Both the position numbers and the translations under genes were made by a program. Positions 38,894-49,338 of a DNA stretch of 64,000 nt are shown here, piece after piece. The notes below the pieces were generated by a model. It saw only the letters and a list, made by a program, of their open reading frames with translations, ran no database searches and was not told where the DNA came from. Position 1 is the first letter of the stretch, and each line of letters begins with the position of its first letter. Source of the DNA: Betaproteobacteria bacterium (lineage in GTDB: Bacteria; Pseudomonadota; Gammaproteobacteria; Burkholderiales; Rhodocyclaceae); assembly GCA_020621405.1 (NCBI GenBank), contig JAHRYN010000002.1, positions 485,676-549,675 on the forward strand. The letters are read 5' to 3'.

Positions 38894-39679
38894 ATGTCGT
38901 ATGGCCGTCACTTCGGTCTTGTCGCACTGACCCTGCTGGCCACCAGCCAGGCGCAGGCGCAGACAGCACCACAGGCAACGCCGGTCCCGACCGCCGGGCG
39001 GGTCAGCTACGTATCGGGCACGATGTTCGTGCAGACCTCGGACAACAAGACCCGCATCCTCGGACGCGATTCGGCGATCTACAACGGCGACGTGATCACC
39101 ACCGAAAAAACCACGGTGGCGCGCATCGAATTCGGCGACGGATCCACGCTGGCGCTGAAGCCGCGCAGCAAGGTGAAGATCGACGGCTTCGCCTTCGACG
39201 AAGCCAAGCCGGAAAAGGACAGCCTGCTGTACAGCCTGCTCAAGGGCGGACTGCGCGCAGTCACCGGACTGATAGGCAAACGCAACCGCGAGGGCTACCG
39301 CGCCAACACCGTCACCGCCACCATCGGCATCCGCGGCACGCGCTTCGGCATGCTGCTGTGCGACGAAACCGACAAGGACGACCCGGTGTGCCTGAAGGCG
39401 CTGCAGGACGCCAAGGACCGCAAGCCGGGCGAGCCGGCGCTGGTGTTCGACGTCGAGGAAGGCAGCATCGAGGTCAGGAACGACGCCGGTGCGAAGACCT
39501 TCGAGGTCGGCCAGGCCGGCGTGGTGTCCAGCAGCAAGAGCGCACCTGCGTCGCTGTCGGAAAACCCCGGCCTGGACAAGGCGCTGCCGTCATCGACGGC
39601 CAACCGGCCCGGTCCGGCTGGCATGGGCGGCAACACCGGTCTGGGCAGCGACAGCGACGCCTCCTGCACGGTGCAGTAA
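38894..39679 (+). CDS. FecR-domain periplasmic protein, third gene of the TPS operon
   Basis: A 261-residue exported protein: signal peptide (LALTLLATSQAQAQ type), then a FecR-like domain (about residues 30-110) with the pattern GDVITTEKTTVARIEFGDG and LALKPRSKVKIDGF, a helical part and a low-complexity tail ending CTVQ. The ATG at 38894 follows AGGGAGAAACACC and lies 11 bases after the tpsA stop, so it is cotranscribed with the adhesin. In classical systems FecR senses an outer-membrane receptor and controls a sigma factor. No sigma or TonB gene is here, so this copy more likely binds the adhesin or peptidoglycan; that is inference. Confidence 0.88.
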   Translation: MSYGRHFGLVALTLLATSQAQAQTAPQATPVPTAGRVSYVSGTMFVQTSDNKTRILGRDSAIYNGDVITTEKTTVARIEFGDGSTLALKPRSKVKIDGFAFDEAKPEKDSLLYSLLKGGLRAVTGLIGKRNREGYRANTVTATIGIRGTRFGMLLCDETDKDDPVCLKALQDAKDRKPGEPALVFDVEEGSIEVRNDAGAKTFEVGQAGVVSSSKSAPASLSENPGLDKALPSSTANRPGPAGMGGNTGLGSDSDASCTVQ

Positions 39680-39722
39680 GGAAGGTCGCCGGACAGGGGG
39701 AGCCCCTCCGTCCGGCGCTGCG

Positions 39723-40958
39723 TCACCCGCGTTCCCTGGTCAGATGTTCGACCACGATGCTGCCGACGATGTCGCCTTCGACGTTGACCACGGTGCGCAC
39801 CGCATCCAGCAGGCGGTCTATCGGCAGCAGGATGGCGATCGCCTCGACCGGCAGGCCGACCGACTGCAGCACCATCACCATGGTGACCATGCCCGCGCTC
39901 GGGATGCCGGGCGCACCGACGGCCGCCAGCATCGACATCACGCACACCACTATCTGCTGCCCGGCGCTCAGTTCGATGCCGGCGAGATTGGCGACGAACA
40001 GCGCGGCCGCCGCTTCGTACAGTGCAGTGCCATCCATGTTCATCGTGGTGCCGACCGGCACCACGAACCCCACCGTCGCCGGACTGACCCGGAAATTGTC
40101 CTGCACCACGCGCATCGTCACCGGCATGGTCGCCGCACTTGAACTGGTCGCCAGCGCGGTCATCAGCGATTCGCGTCCGCCGCGCCACAGCGCCAGCGGA
40201 TTGACGCGGGCGATCAGCCACAGCAGGCCGGGCAGCACGACCACGCCGTGCAGCAGCGTGGTGCCGAGCACGACCGCCACGAAACGCGCCATCGTCTGCA
40301 GCAGCGTCACATCCTGCGTCGCGACCAGTTTGGCCAGCAGAGCCGCGATGCCCCAGGGCGCGAGCTTCATGATGACGCCAACGATCATCAGCGACAGATT
40401 CAGCGTTTCCTCCAGCAGCTTGCCGATGAGCGGGTAGCGCTCGCCGCCGCGCACCAGCGCCGCACCCAGTATCAGCGCGAACACCACCAGCGCCATGATG
40501 TCGCCCTGCGCGAGTGCGGCGAAGGGGTTGCGGAACAGGCCGGTCAGAAACTGCTGGATGAAGTCGGGAAACGGCAGCTGCTGCTTCTCGAAGCTGGCCA
40601 GCGCACCCGCGAACATGTCCATGTGCAAGTCGCTGCCCGGCCGGAAGACGTTCGATGCGGTCAGGCCGAGCAGCACCGCGATGGTCATCGTGAACAGGTA
40701 GAACACCAGCGTCGTCACCCACACGCGCTGCAGATTGCTCTGCGCACGCAGCTGGGCCACGCCGACCACGATGGACGAGAACACCAGCGGCACCAGCACC
40801 ATCTTGAGCATCGCAATGAACAAGCCGCCAGCGAGCCCGGCGGCGTACAGTCCCTGCACCCGCATCTGAGAATCGGGCGGCAGCACGCCGAGGCCAAGTC
40901 CCAGCGCCACGCCGGCCAGCGCGGCGATCAGGATTTGCGTATTCATCGACAGGCGCAT
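39723..40958 (-). CDS. Dicarboxylate/amino acid:cation symporter (DAACS family)
   Basis: A 411-residue inner-membrane transporter of the GltP/DctA type. The signature serine-rich loop SSSAATMP and the NMDGTAL motif in the substrate-binding membrane segment are both intact, and the chain has the expected number of hydrophobic segments. It would import glutamate or C4-dicarboxylates with protons or sodium. The start may be 40958 or the ATG at 40946. It is convergent with the fecR gene and divergent from the protease gene, with no operon partner. Confidence 0.93.
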   Translation of the reverse strand: MRLSMNTQILIAALAGVALGLGLGVLPPDSQMRVQGLYAAGLAGGLFIAMLKMVLVPLVFSSIVVGVAQLRAQSNLQRVWVTTLVFYLFTMTIAVLLGLTASNVFRPGSDLHMDMFAGALASFEKQQLPFPDFIQQFLTGLFRNPFAALAQGDIMALVVFALILGAALVRGGERYPLIGKLLEETLNLSLMIVGVIMKLAPWGIAALLAKLVATQDVTLLQTMARFVAVVLGTTLLHGVVVLPGLLWLIARVNPLALWRGGRESLMTALATSSSAATMPVTMRVVQDNFRVSPATVGFVVPVGTTMNMDGTALYEAAAALFVANLAGIELSAGQQIVVCVMSMLAAVGAPGIPSAGMVTMVMVLQSVGLPVEAIAILLPIDRLLDAVRTVVNVEGDIVGSIVVEHLTRERG

Positions 40959-41082
40959 GCGTGATCTCCGGATTTTCCGCGGACCATATCATCGGCGGCG
41001 ACAACCCGAAACGCCGATGCGGATGAAACCTGCGTTCGCCCGCGCAGTCCGATGCGCATCCGTCCCGAAACCGGAGTCACCC

Positions 41083-41733
41083 GTGATAAGAACGATCGCA
41101 GCTGCCGGACTGGTTTTCTGTTGTGCCGCAGCGCACGCGCAAGGCATCGCCACCGCGATCCAGACCACGGTCCGCGTGCTGGCCACGCAGGCCGGCGGTG
41201 CGGTGTCGGTCGGCAGCGGCGTCGTGCTGCCTGGCGAGCGCGTCGCCACCGCCTGCCACGTGATAGATGGCGCGCAGACATTGCAGGCGAGCTACCAGTA
41301 CGTGGCGAGGGACGCGACCGTGCTGCGCCGGGACCGCTGGCGCGACCTGTGCGTGCTGTCGGTGCCGGGCATGAGTGCACCGGCCGCAGTCATCGCCCGC
41401 AGCACCGATCTGAAGCCGGGCGACCGGCTGCTCGCCTTCAACGGCGCCTTCGGCGTCGACGTGCGGCTGCTGGTCGGCGACGTGACCGGACTGCACCCGA
41501 TGGACGGCGCCCCCGTCATCGAAACCAGCGTGCCCTTCTCCATCGGCGACAGCGGCGGCGGCCTGTTCAACGAAGCCGGCGAACTGGTCGGCCTGCTCGC
41601 CTTCGTCGCCCGTGCGCCGGGCGACGCCCGCTATGCGATACCCATCGAGTGGATGAACGCCGGGATCGACGACACGCGCAGCACGCCATTCTGGAGAGCG
41701 GAAAGCGGCGAGCGGCCCGGATTTCTCCGCTGA
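41083..41733 (+). CDS. Secreted trypsin-like serine protease (short paralogue)
   Basis: A 216-residue exported protease with signal peptide (AAAGLVFCCAAAHAQ) and triad His59 (ACHV), Asp88 (RDLC) and Ser157 (GDSGGG). I choose the GTG at 41083 because GGAG lies seven bases upstream and a clean signal peptide follows; the frame is open to 40957. It matches the first domain of the protease at 16785, including flanking cysteines and LHPMDGAPVIETS, but lacks the TPR tail. It lies beyond the TPS locus, so the two paralogues bracket it. Confidence 0.85.
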   Translation: MIRTIAAAGLVFCCAAAHAQGIATAIQTTVRVLATQAGGAVSVGSGVVLPGERVATACHVIDGAQTLQASYQYVARDATVLRRDRWRDLCVLSVPGMSAPAAVIARSTDLKPGDRLLAFNGAFGVDVRLLVGDVTGLHPMDGAPVIETSVPFSIGDSGGGLFNEAGELVGLLAFVARAPGDARYAIPIEWMNAGIDDTRSTPFWRAESGERPGFLR

Positions 41734-42081
41734 CCGCGACCTCGATCACGAAGTACGACCGCACGCCGTTTTTCGCAGGCGCGAGCCATGCTCGCGATTC
41801 CCTACGCCAAATCCACGCCCGCCGTTGATCAACGACCGCATCGCGACCATGGGTCGCTCCTACAAAAACCGCGACGCCGCCTCCCTGTAGGAGCGAGCCA
41901 TGCTCGCGATTCCCCACGCCAAATCCGCGCCAGCCGTTGATCCACGCCCGCATCGCGACCATGGGTCGCTCCTGCAAAACCGTGACGCCCCCCTGTACAT
42001 GCTCGCGAATGCCCTGCATCGGAACCGATGCAGGCCCGCATGCGCTGATACCCTTCACCCTTTACCGAAATCCGCTCCGCC
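41734..42081. other. Intergenic region filled by REP elements
   Basis: This 348-base gap has no supported gene. It holds the duplicated REP block and then the short sequence leading to uvrA. I see no clear promoter motif for uvrA in it. Confidence 0.6.
41775..41976. repeat. REP/BIME-type palindromic repeats (two tandem pairs)
   Basis: Arms of the type gtaggagcgagccatgctcg (41775-41798, 41886-41910) alternate with inverted arms atcgcgaccatgggtcgctc (41840-41864, 41952-41976). Each arm holds a six-base palindrome (gcgagc/gctcgc or gcgacc/ggtcgc) around a three-base loop. The two pairs, with the sequence between them, form a direct duplication of about 100 bases. Confidence 0.85.
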
Positions 42082-45000
42082 GTGTCCAGAAAGACCTATA
42101 TCGCCGCCGGTTCGGCACCGCTCGACGCCATCCGCCTGCGTGGCGTGCGGCAGAACAACCTGAAGAACATCGACGTCGATTTTCCGCTCGGCCAGCTGAC
42201 GGTGGTGACCGGCGTATCCGGTTCGGGCAAGTCATCGCTGGTGTTCGACACGCTGTACGCCGAAGGCCAGCGCCGCTACGTCGAAACCTTCTCGCCCTAC
42301 GCGCGGCAGTTCCTCGACCGCATGGACGCGCCGCAGGTGGATTCGATTTCCGGCGTGCCGCCGGCCATCGCCATCGATCAGACCAACCAGGTGCGCACCT
42401 CGCGCTCGACGGTCGGCACGATGACCGAGCTGAACGACCACCTGAAGCTGCTGTTCGCGCGCACCGCAACCTTGCACTGCCGCGGCTGCGGCCAGCCGGT
42501 GCATGAGGACTCGGGCGACGACATCGCGGCGCAGATCGTCGCGCGCGCGGCGCAGGCCGGCGACCCGCGGCTGGTGGTGACGGCGCCGGTCGCGGTACCC
42601 GACAACTTCAGCGATGCGGAAATCCAGGGCTGGCTGGAACGCCAGGGCTACACGCGCATCCATGCGCGCGACGGCAGCACGCTGCACGTGGTGCAGGACC
42701 GCTTCCGCGCCGCCAACGCCGAAGGCGCGCGCGTGGCCGAGGCGGTCGAGGCGGCGCTGCGTCTGGGCCACGGCCGCATGCACGTGCAGGTGCTGGACGC
42801 CGACGGTGCGGTCAGCGCGCGTTGGGCCTTTTCCGACAAGCTGCACTGCGCCGACTGCGACATCACCTACACGCCGGCGCTGCCCGCGCACTTCTCATTC
42901 AATTCGCCGCTCGGTGCCTGCGAAACATGCCGCGGCTTCGGCCGCATCATCGGCATCGACTTCGGACTGGTCGTGCCGGACGAGCGCAAGACGCTGGCCG
43001 GCGGCGCGATCAAGCCCTGGCAGACCGAGTCCTACCGCGAATGCCAGACCGACCTGGAAAAGCTGGCAGCCAAACATGGCGTGCCGATGGACGTGCCGTT
43101 CGCCGAGCTGTCGTCCGAGCACCGGCAATGGGTGCTGGAAGGCGACGCCAAATGGAAGAACTGGCAGAAATCCTGGCCCGGTACCTGGTACGGCGTACGC
43201 CATTTCTTCGAGTGGCTGGAAACCAAGGCCTACAAGATGCACATCCGCGTGCTGCTGTCGCGCTACCGTGCCTACACGCCGTGCACCGCGTGCGGCGGCA
43301 GCCGGCTCAAGCCTGACGCGGCGCTGTGGAAGATCGAGGGCCACAGCATCCACGACCTGATGCAGTGGCCGGTTGCGCGGCTGCGCACGCTGATGGACGG
43401 CCTGAAACTGCCGCCGCCGCTGGACAGCGCGACCGAAGAACTGCTGGCGGAAATCCGTACCCGGCTCGGTTATCTGTGCACCGTCGGCCTGGCCTACCTG
43501 AACCTGGACCGCCAGTCGCGCACGCTGTCCGGCGGCGAGGTACAGCGCATCAACCTGACCACCGCGCTCGGCACTTCGCTGGTCAATACGCTGTTCGTGC
43601 TCGACGAACCGTCAATCGGCCTGCACCCGCGCGACATGGAACGCGTGATCGGCGTGATGCAGCGGCTCAAGGACGCCGGCAACACGCTGGTCGTGGTCGA
43701 ACACGACCCGCAGATCATGCGTCACGCCGACCGCCTGCTGGACATCGGTCCGGGCGCCGGCAGCCACGGCGGCGAAGTCGTGTTCGACGGCCCGCCGGCC
43801 GCGCTGTCGACCGCGCGCACGCTGACGGCCGACTACCTCGCCGGCCGCCGCCAGGTCGATGCCGCACTGGCCACCCGGCGCAGCGTGCAGGCCGACGGGC
43901 CGAAGCTGGTGCTGACCGGCGCGCGCGCACACAACCTCAGACGCATCGACGTTGCGATTCCGCTCGGCCATCTGGTCGCGGTGACCGGCGTATCCGGCTC
44001 GGGCAAGTCCACGCTGATCCAGGACGTGCTGCATCCGGCGCTGCTGAAGCACTTCGGCCGGCCGACCGAAAGCGCCGGCGAGCACAACACACTCGAAGGT
44101 CTGGCGCACATCGCCGACGTGGTGATGGTCGACCAGTCGCCGATCGGCAAGAGCGCACGCTCGAACCCGGTCACCCATGTCGGCGCCTTCGACCCGATGC
44201 GCGAACTGTTCGCGCTGCAGGCCGAAGCGAAGCAGCGCGGCTACACCGCCGGCACCTTCTCGTTCAACGCCGGCAAGGGCCGCTGCGCGACCTGCGGCGG
44301 CACCGGCTTCGAACACGTCGAGATGCAGTTCCTGTCCGACGTGTATCTGCGCTGCCCGGACTGCGACGGCACCCGCTACCGTGCCGAAGTGCGCGAGATC
44401 CGGCTGGACGGCCGCAGCATTTCCGACGTGCTGGCGATGACGGTACGCGACGCGCTCGACTGGCTGCGCGATCTGGCCGACCTCGAAAAAGCGCTGCGCC
44501 GGCATGCCGACGCCGCCATCGCCGGCCTGCAGGCGCTGGTCGATGTCGGGCTCGACTACCTCGCGCTCGGCCAGCCGGTGCCGACCCTGTCCGGCGGCGA
44601 GGCCCAGCGCCTGAAGCTGGCCGGCTTCCTCGCCGAAACGTCGGCCACAAGGAAAGGCAAGCCCGAGAAGGGCAAGGCCGACGGCGGCAAGCTGTTCCTG
44701 CTCGACGAACCGACCACCGGCCTGCATTTCGACGACATCGCGCGCCTGCTCGGCGCCTTCTCGAAGCTGCTCGACGCCGGCCACACGGTGCTGGTGATCG
44801 AGCACAATCTGGACGTGATCGCCGCCGCCGACTGGCTGATCGATCTCGGCCCCGAAGCCGGCGAGGACGGCGGCGCACTGGTGTTCGCCGGCACGCCGGC
44901 GCAGATCACCGGCTGCAGCGCGTCGCACACCGGCCGCGCGCTCGCCGACTACCGCATCACCGACACCTTCGCGCCCGCCGCCGAAACGGCAGCATCGGGC

Positions 45001-47712
45001 GATGCGCGCGAACCCGCTGCCCGCTACGGCAGCGACGCCGAACAGCGCGAGCAGGACGCCGCGCACAGCGCGCTGCGCGCCCGCGCCGCGCACAACATCG
45101 TCGTGCACCGCGCACGCGAGCACAACCTGAAGAACATCGAAGTCGACATCCCGCGCGACCGCTTCACCGTGGTGACCGGCGTATCCGGTTCCGGCAAGTC
45201 GACGCTGGCGTTCGACATCGTGTTCGGCGAAGGCCAGCGCCGCTATCTCGAATCGCTGAACGCCTACGCGCGCCAGTTCGTGCAGCCGGAAAGCAAGCCG
45301 GACGTCGACGGCGTGTTCGGCATTCCGCCGGCGGTCGCGATCGCGCAGCGCACCAGCCGCGGCGGGCGCAAGAGCACGGTGGCGACGCAGACCGAGATCT
45401 ATCACTTCCTGCGCCTGATGTACGTGAAGCTGGGCGTGCAGCACTGCCCGGACTGCGGCTGCGCGATCGCGCCGCAGTCGGAGGACGCGATGGTGGCGCG
45501 CATCCTGCGCGAACGGCGTGGCCAGCACATCGGGCTGATGGCGCCGCTGGTGATCGGCCGCAAGGGCTACTACACCGAACTGGCGCGTTGGGCGAAGTCG
45601 CGCGGCCACACGCATCTGCGCGTCGACGGCGAATTCCTGCCGACCTCGCCCTGGCCGCGCCTCGACCGCTTCAAGGAACACACGATCGAACTTCCGATTC
45701 GCGATTTCGTGGTCGATGAACGCGACGAGCGCACGCTGCGCGACGCGGTGCGCCAGTCGCTCGAACACGGCAAGGGCGTGCTGCACCTGCTGGCGCCGCT
45801 CGACCGGCTGGGCGAGACCGGCGCACCGGCGCCGACGGTCGAGGTGTATTCGACGCTGCGTGCCTGCCCGAGCTGCGGCACCGGCTTTTCCGAACTCGAT
45901 CCGCGGCTGTTCTCGTTCAACTCGAAGCACGGCTGGTGCCCGAAATGCCTGGGTACCGGACAGAAGCTCGAAGGCTTCGACGCCGAACAGACCGGCGAGG
46001 AAGCGACCTGGAACGAGTGGCAGCAGGGCGAACCGGAAGACTGCCCGGCATGCGACGGCGAGCGGCTGAATCCGGTCGCGCGCAACGTCAGGCTGTTCGG
46101 CCAGTCGATCGCGCAGCTGACCGCGCTGCCGGTGTCGGCGCTCGCCAAGTCGATCACCGGGTGGGCGCTGGAAGGCCGCGCCGGCGAGATCGCTCGCGAC
46201 GTGGTGTCGGAACTGAACAGCCGGCTGCACTTCCTGACCGAGGTCGGCCTGGGCTACCTCGCGCTGGGCCGTGCGGCACCGACGCTGTCCGGCGGCGAGG
46301 CGCAGCGCATCCGCCTGGCCGCCCAGCTCGGTTCCAACCTGCGCGGCGTGTGCTACGTGCTGGACGAACCGACCATAGGGCTGCACCCGCGCGACAACGC
46401 GGTACTGCTCGACACGCTGGTGAAGCTGCGCGACAAGGGCAACACGCTGCTGGTGGTCGAGCATGACGAGGACACGATACTGCGCGCCGACCACGTGATC
46501 GATCTGGGCCCCGGCGCCGGCCGGCTCGGCGGCGAGGTGATCGCGCAGGGACACGCGTCGGAACTGGCGCGGCAGCCCACGTCGGTCACCGGCCGCTATC
46601 TCGCGCGGCCGCTGGCCCACAGCTTTGCGCCGCGCCGCCCGGTGACCGACGACACGCCCGCGCTGACCGTATTCGACGCGCGCCTGCACAACCTCAGGAG
46701 CATCGACGTGCGCGTGCCGCTGGGCCGGCTGGTCGTGATGACAGGCGTATCCGGCTCCGGCAAATCCTCGCTGGCGCGCGACGTGCTGCGCGACAACGTG
46801 GCGGCGCGGCTGGGCGGCAGCGAGGCAGCGCCCGTCGGCTGCCGCGACATCGACGGCTGGAGCGCGCTCGGCCGCGTGCTGGAAGTCGACCAGACGCCGA
46901 TCGGCAAGACGCCACGCTCCTGCCCGGCCACCTACATCGGCTTCTGGGACGCCATCCGCAAGCTGTACGCGGAGACGCAGGACGCGCGCGAACGCGGCTT
47001 CACCGCCGCGCGCTTCTCGTTCAACACCGGCCCTGGCCGCTGCCCGCTGTGCGAAGGCCAGGGTCTGCGCCAGATCGAAATGTCCTTCCTGCCCGACGTG
47101 CGCGTGCTGTGCGAAGCCTGCGGCGGCGCGCGCTTCAACATGGAGACGCGCGCCGTGATGTGGCGCGGCAAAAGCATCGCCGACGTGCTGGCGATGAGCG
47201 TCGACGAGGCGGTCGACTTCTTCGCCGCACACCGCAGCATCGCCACGCCGCTGAAGCTGATGCAGGAGGTCGGCCTCGGCTACCTGACGCTGGGTCAGCA
47301 CAGCCCGACGCTGTCCGGCGGCGAGGCACAGCGCATGAAGCTGGTGACCGAGCTGGCCAAGTCGCCCGCCGATGCCACCGAGCCGGCCAGCGCCCGGCGC
47401 GGCCGCGGCAATCCGCACACGCTGTACGTGCTGGACGAACCGACCACCGGCCTGCACATGGCCGACATCGCAAAACTGATCGCCGTGCTGCACCGGCTGG
47501 TCGATGCCGGCCACAGCGTGGTGGTGATCGAGCACGACCTCGACTTGATGGCCGAAGCCGACTGGATCATCGACCTCGGCCCGGAGGGCGGCGACGGCGG
47601 TGGCCGCATCGTCGCCGAAGGCTCGCCGGCGGCGCTGCTGCGGCATGCCGCCGTGTCGCATACTGCGCGCGAGCTGCTGCGCTTCCGGACGGCCCGGGCA
47701 CAGCATGATTGA
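42082..47712 (+). CDS. uvrA: Tandem-fused UvrA excinuclease subunit (1876 residues, four ATPase domains)
   Basis: The protein is twice the usual UvrA length (about 940 residues). Walker A motifs GVSGSGKS occur at residues 44, 636, 1033 and 1555, each with a matching LSGGEAQR-type signature (LSGGEVQR in the first) and a Walker B ending LDEP. CxxC zinc pairs are present in both halves (for example CRGC, CADC, CPDC, CPSC, CPLC). UvrA normally dimerises to scan DNA for bulky lesions and load UvrB, so the fusion is effectively a covalent dimer with two different halves joined at about residue 1000. It starts at a GTG (42082) with a weak ribosome-binding site. It is more likely a second UvrA than the main one; no uvrB or uvrC is in the window. 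Confidence 0.93.
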   Translation: MSRKTYIAAGSAPLDAIRLRGVRQNNLKNIDVDFPLGQLTVVTGVSGSGKSSLVFDTLYAEGQRRYVETFSPYARQFLDRMDAPQVDSISGVPPAIAIDQTNQVRTSRSTVGTMTELNDHLKLLFARTATLHCRGCGQPVHEDSGDDIAAQIVARAAQAGDPRLVVTAPVAVPDNFSDAEIQGWLERQGYTRIHARDGSTLHVVQDRFRAANAEGARVAEAVEAALRLGHGRMHVQVLDADGAVSARWAFSDKLHCADCDITYTPALPAHFSFNSPLGACETCRGFGRIIGIDFGLVVPDERKTLAGGAIKPWQTESYRECQTDLEKLAAKHGVPMDVPFAELSSEHRQWVLEGDAKWKNWQKSWPGTWYGVRHFFEWLETKAYKMHIRVLLSRYRAYTPCTACGGSRLKPDAALWKIEGHSIHDLMQWPVARLRTLMDGLKLPPPLDSATEELLAEIRTRLGYLCTVGLAYLNLDRQSRTLSGGEVQRINLTTALGTSLVNTLFVLDEPSIGLHPRDMERVIGVMQRLKDAGNTLVVVEHDPQIMRHADRLLDIGPGAGSHGGEVVFDGPPAALSTARTLTADYLAGRRQVDAALATRRSVQADGPKLVLTGARAHNLRRIDVAIPLGHLVAVTGVSGSGKSTLIQDVLHPALLKHFGRPTESAGEHNTLEGLAHIADVVMVDQSPIGKSARSNPVTHVGAFDPMRELFALQAEAKQRGYTAGTFSFNAGKGRCATCGGTGFEHVEMQFLSDVYLRCPDCDGTRYRAEVREIRLDGRSISDVLAMTVRDALDWLRDLADLEKALRRHADAAIAGLQALVDVGLDYLALGQPVPTLSGGEAQRLKLAGFLAETSATRKGKPEKGKADGGKLFLLDEPTTGLHFDDIARLLGAFSKLLDAGHTVLVIEHNLDVIAAADWLIDLGPEAGEDGGALVFAGTPAQITGCSASHTGRALADYRITDTFAPAAETAASGDAREPAARYGSDAEQREQDAAHSALRARAAHNIVVHRAREHNLKNIEVDIPRDRFTVVTGVSGSGKSTLAFDIVFGEGQRRYLESLNAYARQFVQPESKPDVDGVFGIPPAVAIAQRTSRGGRKSTVATQTEIYHFLRLMYVKLGVQHCPDCGCAIAPQSEDAMVARILRERRGQHIGLMAPLVIGRKGYYTELARWAKSRGHTHLRVDGEFLPTSPWPRLDRFKEHTIELPIRDFVVDERDERTLRDAVRQSLEHGKGVLHLLAPLDRLGETGAPAPTVEVYSTLRACPSCGTGFSELDPRLFSFNSKHGWCPKCLGTGQKLEGFDAEQTGEEATWNEWQQGEPEDCPACDGERLNPVARNVRLFGQSIAQLTALPVSALAKSITGWALEGRAGEIARDVVSELNSRLHFLTEVGLGYLALGRAAPTLSGGEAQRIRLAAQLGSNLRGVCYVLDEPTIGLHPRDNAVLLDTLVKLRDKGNTLLVVEHDEDTILRADHVIDLGPGAGRLGGEVIAQGHASELARQPTSVTGRYLARPLAHSFAPRRPVTDDTPALTVFDARLHNLRSIDVRVPLGRLVVMTGVSGSGKSSLARDVLRDNVAARLGGSEAAPVGCRDIDGWSALGRVLEVDQTPIGKTPRSCPATYIGFWDAIRKLYAETQDARERGFTAARFSFNTGPGRCPLCEGQGLRQIEMSFLPDVRVLCEACGGARFNMETRAVMWRGKSIADVLAMSVDEAVDFFAAHRSIATPLKLMQEVGLGYLTLGQHSPTLSGGEAQRMKLVTELAKSPADATEPASARRGRGNPHTLYVLDEPTTGLHMADIAKLIAVLHRLVDAGHSVVVIEHDLDLMAEADWIIDLGPEGGDGGGRIVAEGSPAALLRHAAVSHTARELLRFRTARAQHD

Positions 47713-47758
47713 GTATCGGCAGCTACCGGCCGTTTCTCCGATTCCTACAGCCACATTC

Positions 47759-47821
47759 CCGTCCCGTACCCATAATCGGGTACGGGACGGAAGTCCGCGC
47801 CCCGACGGATCACCCGTCGGG
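47759..47821. terminator. Two consecutive strong hairpins after uvrA
   Basis: The first is a perfect 13-base stem (47759-47771 with 47778-47790) around the six-base loop ataatc. The second is an eight-base stem cccgacgg/ccgtcggg (47801-47808, 47814-47821) with a five-base loop. They lie between the uvrA stop and the next start. There is no T-run, so they may block RNA decay or act as a factor-dependent terminator. Confidence 0.5.
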
Positions 47822-47912
47822 CAAAGATTTGAAGCATGTCCGTACACATGCGCCGTCGGCACAAACGTGCCCTGATCCGTTGAACGGACTGTCATTGACC
47901 AGGTACACGAAC

Positions 47913-48443
47913 ATGAAAAAGATACTGCTGAGCACCGCACTCGCGCTGTCGACGGTTCCGGCCCTCGCCGCCGACGTCGGCGTCTCCATCTCGATCGGGC
48001 AACCGGGCTTCTACGGAAACATCGACATCGGCGACTTTCCGCGTCCCCGCCTGGTCTATCCGCAACCGGTGCTGATCGTGCCAGGTTCGGCCTATCCGCC
48101 GGTCTACATGCACGTACCGCCGGGCCACGCGAAGAACTGGCGCCGCTACTGCGGTCGCTACGACGCCTGCGGCCGCCCGGTCTATTTCGTGCAGGACCGC
48201 TGGTACAACGAAGTCTACGTACCGCGCTACCGCGAGCGGGAACATTACCGCGACGACCGGCGCGACCACGAAGGCCGGGGTGGCTATCGCGGTGACGACC
48301 GTGGCGGCTACCGCGGCGATGACCGGGGCGGACGGGATGATGGCGGATCGCGCGGCAACGGCCCGGGCCGTGGTCACGGCAATGGCAATGGCAACGGCAA
48401 CGGCAAGAGCCACGGCAACGGACATGGGCACGGCCGGGACTGA
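47913..48443 (+). CDS. Small secreted protein with Arg/Gly/Asp-rich tail
   Basis: A 176-residue protein with a clear signal peptide (MKKILLSTALALSTVPALAA) and a conserved-looking core (VSISIGQPGFYGNIDIGDFP, PPGHAKNWRRYCGRYDACG and PVYFVQDRWYNEVY). It then has a long low-complexity tail of Arg, Gly, Asp, Asn and His. The core resembles a family common in betaproteobacteria that has no known function. Two cysteines (RYCGRYDACG) could form a disulfide in the periplasm. The last 20 bases overlap the start of the Sir2 gene. Confidence 0.8.
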   Translation: MKKILLSTALALSTVPALAADVGVSISIGQPGFYGNIDIGDFPRPRLVYPQPVLIVPGSAYPPVYMHVPPGHAKNWRRYCGRYDACGRPVYFVQDRWYNEVYVPRYREREHYRDDRRDHEGRGGYRGDDRGGYRGDDRGGRDDGGSRGNGPGRGHGNGNGNGNGKSHGNGHGHGRD

Positions 48444-49266
48444 GCTGCCGCCCCCGGACATCGACGCACGCATCGGTCAGGCCGTCCGCCTGCTGGAGCA
48501 GGCGAGCGCGCTGCTGATCACGGCCGGCGCCGGCATGGGCGTCGACTCCGGCCTGCCGGACTTCCGCGGCAGCGAAGGTTTCTGGCGCGCCTATCCGGCG
48601 CTCGGACGGCGGGGCCTGCGCTTCGCCGAAGTGGCCAGTCCGCACACCTTCATCGACAACCCGGCGCTGGCCTGGGGCTTCTACGGCCACCGGCTGAAGC
48701 TCTACCGCAACACCACGCCGCACGACGGCTTCCGGCTGCTGCTCGACACCGCCCGCCGCATGCCTGAAGGCGCATTCGTGTTCACCAGCAATGTCGACGG
48801 TCAGTTCCAGCAGGCGGGATTCGCCGGACGCAGCCTGTACGAGTGCCACGGCTCGATCCACCACCTGCAGTGCCAGCACGGCTGCACCAGACAGATCTGG
48901 CCGGCGGACCTCGATCCGGTCATAGACGAGGAACACTGCCTGTGGCTCGGCGCCCTGCCCGCCTGCCCAGCCTGTGGCGGCCTCGCGCGACCCAACATAC
49001 TGATGTTCGGCGACGCCGACTGGCTGTCGTCCAGAAGCGCGCAGCAGGCGGCGCGTCTGCGCGCCTGGCTGGCAACGACGTCACGCCTGCTGGTGGTCGA
49101 ACTGGGTGCCGGCACGGCCGTGCCGACCGTCAGGCAGTTCGGCCACAGCCTGCATGCACCTGTGCTGCGCATCAATCCACGCGAGGCCGCACTGCCGGCC
49201 GGCATAAGTGGCGTCTGCCTGCCGCTCGGCGCACTCGACGCCCTGCGGCGCATCTGTCACGCCTGA
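48424..49266 (+). CDS. Sir2-family NAD-dependent deacetylase
   Basis: A 280-residue sirtuin. The NAD-binding motif GAGMGVDSGLPDFRG, the TSNVDGQF segment and the catalytic His in CHGSIHHLQC are present, as are zinc-binding cysteines (LQCQHGC and CPACGG). Sirtuins remove acyl groups from lysine using NAD, or in defence systems hydrolyse NAD. Nothing here suggests a defence partner. The ATG at 48424 is chosen because the frame upstream is only the shadow of the preceding gene's low-complexity tail; the two genes overlap by 20 bases. Confidence 0.88.
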   Translation: MGTAGTELPPPDIDARIGQAVRLLEQASALLITAGAGMGVDSGLPDFRGSEGFWRAYPALGRRGLRFAEVASPHTFIDNPALAWGFYGHRLKLYRNTTPHDGFRLLLDTARRMPEGAFVFTSNVDGQFQQAGFAGRSLYECHGSIHHLQCQHGCTRQIWPADLDPVIDEEHCLWLGALPACPACGGLARPNILMFGDADWLSSRSAQQAARLRAWLATTSRLLVVELGAGTAVPTVRQFGHSLHAPVLRINPREAALPAGISGVCLPLGALDALRRICHA

Positions 49267-49338
49267 ACCGGTGTCCGGCCGCTTCATGACGGCGGTTTGA
49301 GCTAGACTCACGCCGCGTTTCCAATCATGGGACAGGTC

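Noticed and set aside
38894-39679. FecR protein as a classical sigma-factor regulator
   Set aside because: No ECF sigma factor or TonB-dependent receptor gene is adjacent; the gene is tied to tpsA instead.
43612-48936. A 1774-codon minus-strand frame opposite uvrA, the secreted protein gene and the start of sir2
   Set aside because: The plus-strand products are clearly real with intact motifs; this frame is low-complexity shadow sequence spanning several genes.
48424-49266. Sir2 gene as part of an NAD-depleting phage defence system
   Set aside because: It is a standalone sirtuin with deacetylase and zinc motifs and no pAgo, HerA, SIR2-fusion or other defence partner beside it.
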